A stretch of DNA of 64,000 bases from Paenibacillus sp. KS-LC4 (GTDB lineage Bacteria > Bacillota > Bacilli > Paenibacillales > Paenibacillaceae): the NCBI RefSeq assembly GCF_036894955.1, contig NZ_CP145905.1, forward strand, positions 4,730,501 to 4,794,500, read 5' to 3'. Of this stretch, positions 35,477 through 45,030 are shown in pieces (the first letter of the stretch is position 1; the number at the start of each line of letters is the position of its first letter). The notes under the pieces were generated by a model that was given only the letters and a program-made list of their open reading frames with translations, searched no databases and was not told the origin of the DNA. A program made the translations under genes and the position numbers.

Positions 35477-36034
35477 TTAATAGTACGGCGAAATCATTAA
35501 ATAGACGACAACGCCCGTGAAGCTGACATAGAGCCAAATCGGCATCGTCCATCTCGCAATTTTGCGGTGACGCTCCACCTGCATGGAGAGGCCTCTTGCC
35601 ACAGATAGCAGCGCGAGCGGCACAACGACGATTGCCAGCAAAATATGCGTGATCAGCACGAAGAAATAAATGCTTTTGAGTACCCCTTCACCGCCGTATT
35701 TCGTCGATTCAGTCAAATAGTGGTAGGTCACATAGGACACGAGAAACAAAGTCGTTGAGACGAATGCCGCTCCAATAAAACGGCGATGCAGCCTGATGTT
35801 CTTTTTGATAATCGCAACTAAAGCTACGACCAGAGCAATAAATGTAAAGCAGTTAAATATCGCATTGAGCAGCGGCAGCAATTTCACATTGAAGCCAAGC
35901 TCCCCGTCATAGGCCGGCAGAAAAAACAGCACCGTCACTAGCCCTACAATCACAACGGTCAAAATCGCAATCAACGGCGTATAGTTTTTGTCCGGCAGCA
36001 GCTTAAGGCTCTGCTCCTGTTCCCTTTTACTCAT
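35477..36034 (-). CDS. DUF420 family membrane protein (CtaM/YozB-like)
   Basis: 185 residues, five predicted transmembrane helices, start ATG 36034 behind GGAGGAAG. Conserved histidines in IRLHRRF and YHYLTESTK-like VTYHYLTES and ITHILLA fit DUF420. In Bacillales, relatives (CtaM/YozB) help mature haem-copper cytochrome oxidase. No oxidase genes are in the window, so the role is transferred from the family. Confidence 0.85.
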   Translation of the reverse strand: MSKREQEQSLKLLPDKNYTPLIAILTVVIVGLVTVLFFLPAYDGELGFNVKLLPLLNAIFNCFTFIALVVALVAIIKKNIRLHRRFIGAAFVSTTLFLVSYVTYHYLTESTKYGGEGVLKSIYFFVLITHILLAIVVVPLALLSVARGLSMQVERHRKIARWTMPIWLYVSFTGVVVYLMISPYY

Positions 36035-36067
36035 CGCTTCTTCCTCCTACAAATATGCTTCATCCTC

Positions 36068-36165
36068 AAGGTGAAACGGCTGTCGCCTTCCTCTGGCGGC
36101 GCGCAGCGTTTCAGTCCGAGAAATATAGAGAAAGCATGGCGATATTATATACTTTCCTATATTTC
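36068..36165. repeat. Dispersed intergenic repeat, copy 1
   Basis: About 98 bp beginning AAGGTGAAACGGCTGTCGCC. It contains two inverted repeats, GTGAAACG..GGCG/CGCC..CGTTTCA and GAAATATAGAGAAAG..CTTT(C)CTATATTTC. Nearly identical to the adjacent copy 2; shorter relatives lie at 38968 and 61193. Confidence 0.85.
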
Positions 36166-36264
36166 AAGGTGAAACGTTGTGCGCCTTCCTCTGGCGGCGC
36201 ACAGCGTTTCAGCCCGAGAAATATAGAGAAAGTGTGGCGAATTAATATACTTTCTCTATATTTC
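36166..36264. repeat. Dispersed intergenic repeat, copy 2
   Basis: A 99-bp direct repeat of copy 1. The second inverted repeat is perfect here, GAAATATAGAGAAAG with CTTTCTCTATATTTC, and the first forms GTGAAACGTTGTGCGCC with GGCGCACAGCGTTTCA. Confidence 0.88.
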
Positions 36265-36483
36265 TCTGTAGAAAACAACAGCTTCCTTCCCGATTATGCC
36301 ATGGCAACGACACCTATTTCAGACGTTTATGTCACAAAAAATCGAACTCTAAGCATGAATTAGAAAAGTTGACACAAATAAAGCTCCTGCCAGTCTAGTA
36401 TCAGCTTATACATGCGGAGATATAACCATTTTTTGGGAGTTCGTGTTGTTTGGTGAAGTAGACATCGGGCAGTCGATAAACGA
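36265..36483. other. Gene-free stretch between the repeats and the ppnP terminator
   Basis: No coding or RNA feature recognised. A TTGACA hexamer on the plus strand near 36370 has no convincing -10. Confidence 0.4.
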
Positions 36484-36523
36484 CGAAAAGGGCAGCCTCG
36501 CATATGCGAAGCAGCCCTTTTCG
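36484..36523 (-). terminator. Terminator of ppnP
   Basis: CGAAAAGGGC and GCCCTTTTCG pair, with inner CTTCGC/GCGAGG pairs around a short loop, directly after the ppnP stop codon. Confidence 0.8.
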
Positions 36524-36537
36524 TTGATTTTGGAAGC

Positions 36538-36855
36538 TTATTCGTAAATGTACGAGCAGCAGTAATCTGCTACCGTCGCAACTTGAAGCTTGAATTTCGT
36601 GTTGGCAGGCACAGTGAACTCGCCTTTGCCTTGAATGTGCAGCCACTCCGTCTCTCCTGGAAGCAGCACCTTCAAATCCCCAGCAATAATTTCCATAATT
36701 TCTACGCAGTCTGTGCCGAACTCATAGTCGCCTGGCAGCATAATGCCGAGCGTTTTTTTCGTACCATCCGCGAACAAGACAGCGCGGCTCGTTACTTTAC
36801 CGTCAAAATAAACGTTAGCTTCTTTGACGACCGTTACATTTTCAAATTGAGACAT
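36538..36855 (-). CDS. ppnP: Pyrimidine/purine nucleoside phosphorylase (PpnP family)
   Basis: 105 residues, the full length of the family (formerly DUF1255/YaiE). A cupin-like beta-barrel with [42 protein letters not shown] and the [10 protein letters not shown] end. It phosphorolyses a broad set of nucleosides to base and ribose-1-phosphate. ATG 36855 behind GAAGGAGATT. It lies 30 bp after transketolase, which handles pentose phosphates, so co-transcription and related metabolism are plausible. Confidence 0.92.
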   Translation of the reverse strand: MSQFENVTVVKEANVYFDGKVTSRAVLFADGTKKTLGIMLPGDYEFGTDCVEIMEIIAGDLKVLLPGETEWLHIQGKGEFTVPANTKFKLQVATVADYCCSYIYE

Positions 36856-36885
36856 GGCGGGTATAATCTCCTTCTATTTCGAAAA

Positions 36886-38904
36886 TTAAAGTACGGATTT
36901 CACTTTGCTTACAACGTTCTCAACCGTAAAGCCATATTCAGCAATGACGCGGTCGCCAGGAGCCGAAGCGCCGAAACGGTCGATACCGATAATCGCGCCT
37001 TGATCGCCAACATAACGCTCCCAGCCGAATGGGGAAGCCATTTCGATAGCAACGCGAGCCTTAACCTCAGGCAGCAATACAGAATCTCTGTACGCTTTGT
37101 CTTGCTTCTCGAACAGATCCCAGCTCGGAAGGCTGACAACGCGAACTTGAATGCCTTCTTCTGCAAGAGCTTTCTGAGCAGCAACAGCCAGTTGAACCTC
37201 GGAGCCTGTAGCAATGATTTGTGCTTGCGGCTTGCCGTCTTTTGCATCGGATACCACGTAACCGCCGCGGCGAATGCCTTCGCGTGCGTTATCTACTGTA
37301 CCTTCAAGAATCGGCAGGTTTTGACGAGTCAAAACAAGGGCAACTGGGTTGCTCGTGTTCTCAAGCGCATAAGCCCATGCTGCGGAAGTTTCGTTGCCGT
37401 CAGCTGGACGAATAACCGTAAGGTCTGGAATGATGCGAATCGAAGCAAGCTGCTCGATTGGCTCATGCGTAGGACCATCTTCGCCGACAGCAATACTGTC
37501 ATGCGTTAGTACGTAAACAACAGGAAGCTTCATGAGAGCTGCCAGACGAATAGCTGGACGCAGGTAATCGGTAAATACGAAGAACGTACCGCCGAATACT
37601 TTCAGACCTGTATGAAGAGCAATACCGTTCATTGCAGCAGCCATGCCGAACTCGCGAACGCCGAAATAAATGTTGCGGCCATCGTAGCTGCCTGGCTTGA
37701 ATACTGGCAAGCCTTTCAGATGCGTCATTGTCGAGCTTTCAAGGTCAGCGGAGCCGCCAACAAGGCTAGGAACATTTTTCGCTAAACCATTCAGGGCATT
37801 ACCGGAAGCTACGCGAGTCGATACAGGCTTGTCTTCTGTTGTGTAAACAGGAAGGTCTGCATCCCAGCCAGCTGGCAATGAACCGGAGGTTGCGATTTCG
37901 AATTGAGCAGCAAGCTCAGGATTTGCTTTTTTGTATTCGGCAAACAAAGCATCCCATTTCGCATTGGACTCCTCGCCTTGCTTCTTCACAGCCGCGAAGT
38001 GTGCGCGAACTTCATCTGGCACGAAGAACTGATTATCTTCATCCCATCCGTAGAACTGCTTAGTCAGCTTCGTTTCTTCAGCACCCAGCGGAGATCCGTG
38101 AGGACCAGCATGTCCGCCTTTGCCGCCTTTGTTCGGGCTGCCGTAACCGATAACCGTCTTCACTTCGATCAAAGTCGGTTTAGCATGGTCTTTTTGCGCT
38201 TCTGCAACCGCTTTGGACAGAGCATCCAGGTCGTTGCCGTCTTCTACGCGCAGCACTTGCCAGCCATATCCTTCAAAACGCTTCTGAACGCTTTCCGAGA
38301 AGGACAAGCTCAGCTCGCCATCAAGGGAAATATCATTTGAGTCATATAGGACAACCAATTTGCCAAGCTGCATGTGACCAGCCATGGAAGCCGCTTCATG
38401 CGAAATACCTTCCATCAAATCGCCGTCGCCACAAATCGCATAAGTATAATGGTCGATTACGTTAAAGCCTTCTTTATTATAAGTAGCAGCAAGCTGTGCT
38501 TCTGCAAGCGCCATACCAACGCCCATAGCTACGCCTTGTCCGAGTGGACCAGTCGTTGCGTCAACGCCAGCTGTATGGCCAAATTCAGGGTGACCAGGTG
38601 TCAGCGAGCCCCATTGACGGAAGTTTTTCAGTTCCTCAATTGGAAGATCGTAGCCGGAGAGGTGCAGCAGGCTGTATAGCAGCATGGAGCCGTGTCCAGC
38701 GGAAAGTACGAAACGGTCACGGTTTACCCAAGTCGGGTTAGACGGGTTGTGAACCATGTTTTTAGCGAAAAGCTGATAACCCATTGGAGCTGCACCCATC
38801 GGCATGCCTGGGTGTCCAGATTTTGCTTTCTCAATCGCGTCGATCGCAAGTGTACGAATCGTATCAATCGAAAGCTGGTCAACTGATTTTTGAGTAACTG
38901 TCAT
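36886..38904 (-). CDS. tkt: Transketolase
   Basis: 672 residues from ATG 38904 behind TAGGAGGAAAC. The thiamine diphosphate site [23 protein letters not shown] is complete, as are [32 protein letters not shown] and the C-terminal GFTVENV. It transfers two-carbon ketol units between sugar phosphates in the non-oxidative pentose phosphate pathway. A structured leader lies upstream (38968-39045). Confidence 0.96.
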   Translation of the reverse strand: MTVTQKSVDQLSIDTIRTLAIDAIEKAKSGHPGMPMGAAPMGYQLFAKNMVHNPSNPTWVNRDRFVLSAGHGSMLLYSLLHLSGYDLPIEELKNFRQWGSLTPGHPEFGHTAGVDATTGPLGQGVAMGVGMALAEAQLAATYNKEGFNVIDHYTYAICGDGDLMEGISHEAASMAGHMQLGKLVVLYDSNDISLDGELSLSFSESVQKRFEGYGWQVLRVEDGNDLDALSKAVAEAQKDHAKPTLIEVKTVIGYGSPNKGGKGGHAGPHGSPLGAEETKLTKQFYGWDEDNQFFVPDEVRAHFAAVKKQGEESNAKWDALFAEYKKANPELAAQFEIATSGSLPAGWDADLPVYTTEDKPVSTRVASGNALNGLAKNVPSLVGGSADLESSTMTHLKGLPVFKPGSYDGRNIYFGVREFGMAAAMNGIALHTGLKVFGGTFFVFTDYLRPAIRLAALMKLPVVYVLTHDSIAVGEDGPTHEPIEQLASIRIIPDLTVIRPADGNETSAAWAYALENTSNPVALVLTRQNLPILEGTVDNAREGIRRGGYVVSDAKDGKPQAQIIATGSEVQLAVAAQKALAEEGIQVRVVSLPSWDLFEKQDKAYRDSVLLPEVKARVAIEMASPFGWERYVGDQGAIIGIDRFGASAPGDRVIAEYGFTVENVVSKVKSVL

Positions 38905-38967
38905 TAGCTTGTTTCCTCCTAAAAATCCATTCTGGTCTTCTTGTTTCAGGTGTTGCTCTCTCTTTAA

Positions 38968-39045
38968 AAGCATGGCAAGTTGAAACGGCTTTCGCCGCCC
39001 GAAAAAGAGCTTTCCTGTGGAAAGCCTGCATTTTTCAACATGCTT
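38968..39045 (-). other. Structured leader of tkt containing a partial intergenic repeat
   Basis: On the minus strand AAGCATG pairs with CATGCTT, and TTGAAA with TTTCAA next to a CTTGC bulge, closing a junction of two hairpins. These are GCTTTCC-ACA-GGAAAGC and CGGC-GAAA-GCCG, the latter with a GNRA loop. On the plus strand the part CAAGTTGAAACGGCTTTCGCC matches the start of the repeat at 36068. Confidence 0.5.
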
Positions 39046-39143
39046 ATAGGTCTTGCGCAATTGAACACAATGGCTTTGAACATTGTAACACCCGCCAGAG
39101 CAGTTTGCCTATTAAAAAATATTGATAAATAACCGCGAAAAAC

Positions 39144-40034
39144 CTAATTAAATACGACCGTCTTGTTATGATGAACGATAATCCGGTCCTCAATATGCCA
39201 TTTAACTGCACGGGCAAGAACGACGCGCTCAATCGTGCGGCCAATCCGCTTTAAGTCGTCCACATTATCCCTGTGGCTGACCCGCTGCACGTCCTGCTCG
39301 ATAATTGGACCGCCGTCCAGCTCCTCGGTTACATAATGCGCTGTAGCGCCAATGATTTTCACGCCGCGCTGGTAAGCCTGCGCATACGGCTTGCCGCCAA
39401 CGAAAGCAGGCAAAAAGGAATGGTGAATATTAATGATGCGATTCGGGAATTGCTCGATAAATTTCGGCGATATAATTTGCATGTAACGGGCTAGCACGAT
39501 GATGTCCGCTTTATCCGCAACAACCTCCATCTGCTTGCGCTCCGCTTCCGCTTTCGTATCCGCTGTGATCGGAATGTGGTGGTAAGGAATACCGAAGCCT
39601 TCCACCATTTCGCGCATATCCGGGTGATTGCTGACGACCATGGCAATATCGGCATCAAGATCACCGGCTTTCCATTGCCACAGCAGCTCCATCAGGCAAT
39701 GATCTTCCTTGGAAACGAAAATCGCCAGGCGCTTCTTGCGGCTTGCACGAAACGTATGCCATTTCATATCGAAACGGTCGGCAACGCGGGCAAAATCCTC
39801 TACTAATACAGGCAGCTCCTGCTCGAGGTCAGTCAAATCGAATTCAAAGCGGATAAAAAACATTCCGCCCTCCGGATTCATTGTGTACTGGTCGGACTGC
39901 ACAATATTTGCCCCATGCTCGTGTAAAAAATGAGAAACGGCTGCCACGATTCCGGAGCGGTCCGGGCAGGATATAAGCATGCGAGCCCGTCCGCTCTTGG
40001 CGGACGACTGCTGCGATATAGATGGTGATGACAT
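39144..40034 (-). CDS. purU: Formyltetrahydrofolate deformylase
   Basis: 296 residues. An N-terminal ACT domain (LISCPDRSGIVAAVSHFLHEHGANIVQSDQYT) is followed by a formyltransferase fold with NHPDMREMVEGFGIPYHHIP, INIHHSFLPAFVGGKPY and the catalytic His/Asp region GATAHYVTEELDGGPIIEQDV. It hydrolyses 10-formyl-tetrahydrofolate to formate and tetrahydrofolate, balancing one-carbon pools. The start at ATG 40034 follows GAAGGAAGG by about 12 bases. Single gene. Confidence 0.95.
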   Translation of the reverse strand: MSSPSISQQSSAKSGRARMLISCPDRSGIVAAVSHFLHEHGANIVQSDQYTMNPEGGMFFIRFEFDLTDLEQELPVLVEDFARVADRFDMKWHTFRASRKKRLAIFVSKEDHCLMELLWQWKAGDLDADIAMVVSNHPDMREMVEGFGIPYHHIPITADTKAEAERKQMEVVADKADIIVLARYMQIISPKFIEQFPNRIINIHHSFLPAFVGGKPYAQAYQRGVKIIGATAHYVTEELDGGPIIEQDVQRVSHRDNVDDLKRIGRTIERVVLARAVKWHIEDRIIVHHNKTVVFN

Positions 40035-40099
40035 GTATTTCAAACTTCCTTCCTTCAACTATTATCTACATTCTATTCATCATTTATAAATGTTTATAT

Positions 40100-41218
40100 T
40101 TATAGCACAGCTTTGCCAGCGAACCATGCTGTAATCCGTTGGTTAATTTGCTCTTCCGTCAGCTCTGTCGGCAGTACGCCGCCTTCGATAACGAGGTCGT
40201 AAATCCGCTCCATTGGCTCGCGAGGATCAGCCTTTCTCGCTTTGGCATCCGCCTTAAGCAGCTCCCAGGTCGACAGTACAAATGCACGGTCAATGCCTTG
40301 CGGTGCCAAAAACTGCTGGAGCTTCGCAACATCCTCCAGAAAGCTGTCGCCAAACCGCTGCCGAACTTCGCCGCGAAGCAAGGCGATTTCTACTTCGTAC
40401 ATCGGACGCTCAGTCTTGGCATCCTTGCCAATCCATGGCGTCTCCAAAACAAATGGACGACCTTTAAGTGCCTCATGATGGACAATGGATTGAATAGCCT
40501 CATAGCCCAGATATCCTGAGCCTATCGGCGTATGTCGATCCTTTGCCGCTCCACGAGGATTTTTGCTGTCATTCACGTGAACGACTGCAACTCGGTTAAG
40601 TCCTAGCAGCTTGTCAAACTTGTCCAGCACGCCGTCCAAATCATTAATAAGATCGTAGCCTGCATCATGCATATGGCAAGTATCCATACAAATCGTCAGG
40701 CGGTTGTTGCTTTGCACCTTATCAATAATTGCTGCCAGCTCTTCAAAGCTGCGGCCAATTTCCGTGCCTTTGCCAGCCATCGTCTCAAGCGCAATGTTAA
40801 CATTCGTTTCCTTCGTGCCTTCCAGCACGGCATTCAGTCCTTCAGCAATACGACCGATGCCATATTCAGCATCCTTGTCAGTATAAGCGCCCGGATGCAG
40901 CACAATGTTCTGCACACCGATAGCAGCGGTACGACGGATTTCCTCCTGCAAAAATTCAACAGCCAGATTATAGGTGCTGTCCTTGTAGGAGCCGAGATTG
41001 ACAATGTACGGAGCATGTACAATGATCTCATCAATATCAGCTGTTTGCATCAATGCTTTGCCTTCTTCAATATATAGCGTGTCAATCGGCTTTCTTCGCG
41101 TATTCTGCGGTGCGCCGGTATAAATCATAAATGTGCTGGAGCCGTAGGAAATAGCCTCCGTTGCTGCTGTCTGCAGCCCTTTGTCCGAAAATGAAACATG
41201 GGAACCGATTTTCAACAT
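40100..41218 (-). CDS. nfo: Endonuclease IV with C-terminal extension
   Basis: 372 residues from ATG 41218 behind AAAGGGG. Residues 1-280 hold the TIM-barrel AP endonuclease with zinc ligands in KIGSHVSF, IVHAPYIVNLGS, NIVLHPGAY, NIALETMAGKGTE, ICMDTCHMHDAGYD, VVHVNDSKN and FVLETPW. It cuts DNA at abasic sites. Normal members end near residue 280-300. Here about 80 more residues follow (RFGDSFLEDVAKLQQFLAPQG to WFAGKAVL), helical and charged, with no domain I recognise. Start chosen by the family's N-terminus. Confidence 0.92.
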   Translation of the reverse strand: MLKIGSHVSFSDKGLQTAATEAISYGSSTFMIYTGAPQNTRRKPIDTLYIEEGKALMQTADIDEIIVHAPYIVNLGSYKDSTYNLAVEFLQEEIRRTAAIGVQNIVLHPGAYTDKDAEYGIGRIAEGLNAVLEGTKETNVNIALETMAGKGTEIGRSFEELAAIIDKVQSNNRLTICMDTCHMHDAGYDLINDLDGVLDKFDKLLGLNRVAVVHVNDSKNPRGAAKDRHTPIGSGYLGYEAIQSIVHHEALKGRPFVLETPWIGKDAKTERPMYEVEIALLRGEVRQRFGDSFLEDVAKLQQFLAPQGIDRAFVLSTWELLKADAKARKADPREPMERIYDLVIEGGVLPTELTEEQINQRITAWFAGKAVL

Positions 41219-41320
41219 CGTTACATAACGCCCCTTTCGGTTTATCACACCTATTTTACAAGGAATGTCGAAAAAAATCTAGGAATAGGCTATAATTCAT
41301 CCATGAGGTGAAAATTGGAT

Positions 41321-41758
41321 ATGAAATCAGCTCCTGATTGGTTTATGTATTTCATCATTTTCTGGGCAATCGTCATGGTCGTATTCATGGCAATCGGCGG
41401 TTTCTTTATGTTCCGCAAATTTTTGAAGGTGCTTCCTCAGCGGGATGGCAAGTCCAAGCTCGATTGGCAAAATTATTGGGTGGACAGAAGCCGAAGCATG
41501 TGGACCCAGGAATCGAAGCTATTTCTCGATGAGCTGGTTGCACCTGTCCCATCTGCGTTCCGGGATATAGCGAAGCACTCCATAGCTGCCAAAATTGGTC
41601 AAGTAGCTATTGAATATGAAGCCAAAGAGGTCACACGAGAACACTGTGTAGAAGGATACATACGTGCTACACCCAAAAGGGACTACAAAGCACTTGTTAC
41701 CTTTCTCGAGAAGCAGGGCATTGATTACAGCCCTTTCAAGCATCTGCTCAACAAATAG
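41321..41758 (+). CDS. DUF2621 family membrane protein
   Basis: 145 residues from ATG 41321, with GAGGTGA ten bases upstream. One transmembrane helix near the N-terminus (DWFMYFIIFWAIVMVVFMAIGGFFMF) is followed by a cytosolic domain with DWQNYWVDRSR, FLDELVAPVPSAFRDIAKHSIAAKIG and EGYIRATPKRDYKALVTFLEKQGID. These match DUF2621, small Bacillales membrane proteins of unknown function. Single gene. Confidence 0.8.
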   Translation: MKSAPDWFMYFIIFWAIVMVVFMAIGGFFMFRKFLKVLPQRDGKSKLDWQNYWVDRSRSMWTQESKLFLDELVAPVPSAFRDIAKHSIAAKIGQVAIEYEAKEVTREHCVEGYIRATPKRDYKALVTFLEKQGIDYSPFKHLLNK

Positions 41759-41921
41759 CGTTGCTTGGTTATACCATTTATAATTAGTCTGACGCTGGCT
41801 GTTTAATGAGTCTTCCGTCCGTGTAAGAACATGTACGAGCATGGCGACGGCTCGCTCTGATCTCTTTTTTTGGAACCTATTGCGATCAGATTTCGTTTAT
41901 ACTGCCAGGAGGTGCTTCACA

Positions 41922-42413
41922 ATGACAAAAAATAATAAAACCAAAAAAAGCAGCTTAATGGTGACGAGCTCCCTATTAGTAGCAATTATGCTCGCAACCG
42001 CCGCTTGCTCAAGCAATAGCAATAATGCTCCCGCTGCATCCAGCAGCCCGGTTGCCACAGACGAGCAGCCAGCTAACGTATCGCCGACGCCAGAGGAAAG
42101 CCCTGCGCCTTCACCAAGTGCTGACGGAGGCGTAACAGAGCCTGGCGAAGCGTCGCCAGAAAGCAGCCCAGGTACAGACACGCCGACTGCTAACCCTGAT
42201 TTAAAATCCGGTGAAGGTGTATTTAACGGCATTATTGACACCCACTCCATTGAGGTAGACACGCCAAGCGGCACCATCGTTTTGCAAATAGATGATACGC
42301 TGCTTGATGTCATTAATACACTGCCCGAGAAAAGCAATATTAAATACCAGTATGTTGAAAAGGATTTAGACGGCTTCACCCAAATGTGGGCGGAGAAAAT
42401 CGAGAAACAATAA
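41922..42413 (+). CDS. Predicted lipoprotein, unknown function
   Basis: 163 residues from ATG 41922 with GGAGGTGC eight bases upstream. A lipoprotein signal ends ATAAC (acylated Cys at about 26). A Ser/Pro/Glu-rich linker (about 27-100) leads to a small C-terminal domain, GVFNGIIDTHSIEVDTP..LQIDDTLLDVINTLPEKSNIKYQYVEKD. The C-terminal part looks like a small OB or SH3-like beta domain, but I do not recognise the family. It precedes the epimerase gene by 18 bp and is probably in one transcript with it. Confidence 0.7.
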   Translation: MTKNNKTKKSSLMVTSSLLVAIMLATAACSSNSNNAPAASSSPVATDEQPANVSPTPEESPAPSPSADGGVTEPGEASPESSPGTDTPTANPDLKSGEGVFNGIIDTHSIEVDTPSGTIVLQIDDTLLDVINTLPEKSNIKYQYVEKDLDGFTQMWAEKIEKQ

Positions 42414-42431
42414 TGGAAAGCTGGTGGATGC

Positions 42432-43337
42432 ATGCGGATCGCAGTAGCAGGAGGTACTGGTTTTGTCGGACAAGCATTGGTCAAGGCTCTTCTGGAACGG
42501 CGTGATGAAGTATGGATTATTTCGCGCTCTGGACGAAGCCAAAGCTCACCTGTAGGAAAGGGCCTCCATTATATAACATGGAGCGAGCTTGCCGAGCATC
42601 CTCAAAAGCTGGAGAGAATTGACGCCATCATTAATCTGGCTGGCGAATCCATCAATCAAAGATGGAGCAACGCAGCCAAGCAGCGAATTGTTAGCTCCAG
42701 GCTAACTGCAACCGCACGCATCGCCCAAATCGTTCAAGCTCTAAAAGTTAAACCAAAGGTTGTCGTTAATGCTTCAGGCATTTCAGCCTACGGGCTGTCA
42801 GCTACCGAAACCTTTGATGAGTACAGCCCGACAGCCGTAACAGACTTTTTGTCAGAGGTGGTCAAGCAATGGGAAAAAGCTGCCGACGCGATTAAGGTAG
42901 AACGTCTGATCAAGCTAAGAGTAGGCGTCGTCTTGAACAAAACAGGCGGCGCTTTCCCATTAATGGCGCTTCCCTATAAGCTATTTGGCGGAGGACGGAT
43001 GGGCAGCGGACAGCAATGGATATCCTGGATTCATCTGGAGGACATCGTCCGCCTGATCATCTTTTGCGTGGATCATCCAAATGTGAGTGGTCCTGTTAAC
43101 GCTTCTGCTCCAGAGCCTGTTACGAATGACAGCTTTGGGAGAGCGATCGGCAAAGCCATGCATCGGCCACACTGGTTCCCAATTCCCGCTTTTGTGATGA
43201 AAGCTGCGGTCGGCGAGCTCGCAACGCTGCTGCTCGATGGACAGCGGGCGCTTCCGCGTGTCGCCTTGGACAATGGATTTACTTTTCTATATCCGACTAT
43301 TGAGAGCGCAATGGAGCATATGTACAAAAAGTCCTGA
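42432..43337 (+). CDS. TIGR01777 family NAD(P)-binding epimerase-like protein
   Basis: 301 residues. Extended-SDR Rossmann motif VAGGTGFVG at the N-terminus, AIINLAGESINQRWS, RLTATARIAQIV, NASGISAYG with the Tyr, RVGVVLNKTGGAFPLMALPYKLFGGGRMGSGQQWISWIHLEDIVRL and a DUF1731-like C-terminus. This is the YfcH/YfhF family, whose substrate is not known. It converges with the Tad operon's last gene at 43352 with only 14 bp between and no visible terminator. Confidence 0.92.
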   Translation: MRIAVAGGTGFVGQALVKALLERRDEVWIISRSGRSQSSPVGKGLHYITWSELAEHPQKLERIDAIINLAGESINQRWSNAAKQRIVSSRLTATARIAQIVQALKVKPKVVVNASGISAYGLSATETFDEYSPTAVTDFLSEVVKQWEKAADAIKVERLIKLRVGVVLNKTGGAFPLMALPYKLFGGGRMGSGQQWISWIHLEDIVRLIIFCVDHPNVSGPVNASAPEPVTNDSFGRAIGKAMHRPHWFPIPAFVMKAAVGELATLLLDGQRALPRVALDNGFTFLYPTIESAMEHMYKKS

Positions 43338-43351
43338 GCCTGCTCCTTCCA

Positions 43352-44956
43352 TTAGTTGCCTTGCTTAAGTTCATATTTAGGACCGTTTACTCCAGCTAGC
43401 TGGACAATATCTCCTACTGAAAAAGGATAGGCTTTGTAAGCAATCATCGTTTGTCCGTTCAGCACGCTTCCATTTCGAGAGCCAAGATCTTTGATGAAGC
43501 AGCTTTTGTCATCTCTATAGCATTCAAGGTGCAGCCGAGATATTCCCTGCGCTTCGTCACCATAGCTGACTTGTTCGCCTATGCGGCCAATTGTAAATCG
43601 ACCTTTTTCCCAATCGAGCCTCTGTCCTAGCCCTTCCCATTCCCTCTGGAGTGAAAGTCCGCTATTGGCAGCAGGCTTTTTGTTATGCTGTCCAAGCAGC
43701 ACGGTCGCCTCCTCTCCTCTAGTTAATGCAGATTGCGAGGAAACGGTCTTTTTAAATGCGGGTACAGCTCCCTCCCTATCAACAGCTGAATTAGAGGGAT
43801 GAACCAGTTCTTCCCATATTTGATTTATTCCTTTATGATGTGAGCGGCTTAACGATTGTTCTATATTGTCTTCCTTCATCCTCTCTTCTTCTACTAACTC
43901 CAATTCAGCAATAACGCTTTTTTTGAGCCATATGCCTAGCAATCCCGCCACACCGCCAAGCGATAAACCCAGACATATAAACAGCTTGCTGCTAGAAGGA
44001 GACGTCAAATAAATATAGCGCCATATACAAGCCACTATTACGATGATTAATGCGCTTAATAGCCACTTTCCTTTTCGAGCCGGTGCAGGCTCCTCCTCAC
44101 TAAAACTATACTGTGGCAGAGGCTCAGCTTCTATCTCCCAATTGCCTGCGGCAAAAAAACGCTCATTTGGCGAATCCTCCTTAGTCGTTTCACTTTCGCG
44201 GTTCGCATCGCTATCATCGCCAAACTCTCCAGCTTCTGTGTAATGCTTAGAGCTGCTACGATTGGCAGGCTTGTCTGGCCTTATAATGCCAGCAGCATTA
44301 GCATTACTAGTACTGCCTATATAATCCGACCCGCTTATGATGGAAGCGGACGCAGGGCGGCGATACGTACCCTCATACATTTTACTGATGCGATCTAGCA
44401 ATTCCGAACGGATCATGCTAACCGTAGCATCTTCTCTGCTTAACAAACGCAATATATGCTGGAACTCCTCACCATTTATTTGTTCTATATAAGAGGACCA
44501 GCGTACTGCCAGAGCTAGCAGGGAGTTCGTACTGCTTGGAGCAGCCTGACCTGTAGTGCTTGGCTTTAAAGGCATATAAACGAGAAAAATATCGCTTAGC
44601 TGCTCGCCGACAAATATATGTGACTCTTCCAGCAGGCAGCCTTCGGGGCGAAGCATATAATGGCGGCACTCATCCAGCGCTTCTATAATACCAAGCAGCA
44701 CGACATAAAACTTCTCCATTGTGAGTAATTGTATCTGCAAGCGATGAAGCAGCAGTTTTTTGCCGCTTATTCGATATCTGAACGTAATGAGCCCATCAAG
44801 CTCAAACCATTCCATTGGAAGTATATGTGGAATTGAGCCGCCTTGCAGCATTTGCAGCTCAACATCGTCTAGCTCCTGTCTGCGTATGCCTCCCTCACGA
44901 TCCATAATTAGCTCATGACCACGATTCATCGCATAATCTACAATAAAGTTCCCCAT
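43352..44956 (-). CDS. DUF6382-FHA domain membrane protein of the Tad locus
   Basis: 534 residues, start ATG 44956 behind AAAGGAGGAG. An N-terminal DUF6382-like domain (1-150) is followed by a low-complexity region. Two adjacent transmembrane helices lie at about 298-345 (WLLSALIIVIVACIWRYIYL and LFICLGLSLGGVAGLLGIWL), and a C-terminal FHA domain at about 440-534 with IGRIG, SRLHLE and LGSRNGSVLNG. FHA domains bind phosphothreonine, so this protein may link pilus assembly to a Ser/Thr kinase. Last gene of the Tad operon, 74 bp after the prepilin peptidase. Confidence 0.82.
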   Translation of the reverse strand: MGNFIVDYAMNRGHELIMDREGGIRRQELDDVELQMLQGGSIPHILPMEWFELDGLITFRYRISGKKLLLHRLQIQLLTMEKFYVVLLGIIEALDECRHYMLRPEGCLLEESHIFVGEQLSDIFLVYMPLKPSTTGQAAPSSTNSLLALAVRWSSYIEQINGEEFQHILRLLSREDATVSMIRSELLDRISKMYEGTYRRPASASIISGSDYIGSTSNANAAGIIRPDKPANRSSSKHYTEAGEFGDDSDANRESETTKEDSPNERFFAAGNWEIEAEPLPQYSFSEEEPAPARKGKWLLSALIIVIVACIWRYIYLTSPSSSKLFICLGLSLGGVAGLLGIWLKKSVIAELELVEEERMKEDNIEQSLSRSHHKGINQIWEELVHPSNSAVDREGAVPAFKKTVSSQSALTRGEEATVLLGQHNKKPAANSGLSLQREWEGLGQRLDWEKGRFTIGRIGEQVSYGDEAQGISRLHLECYRDDKSCFIKDLGSRNGSVLNGQTMIAYKAYPFSVGDIVQLAGVNGPKYELKQGN

Positions 44957-45030
44957 CGGTTCTCCTCCTTTACTTGCAGTTCAATTCTTTATGAACAGCT
45001 CAACGAAGTAAACCTAATACGCTGTCAGTC

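Noticed and set aside
36055-36363. A 102-codon plus-strand frame beginning MLHPQGETAVAFLW
   Set aside because: It is made almost entirely of the two copies of the 98-bp intergenic repeat, with no ribosome binding site and repeated sequence in the product.
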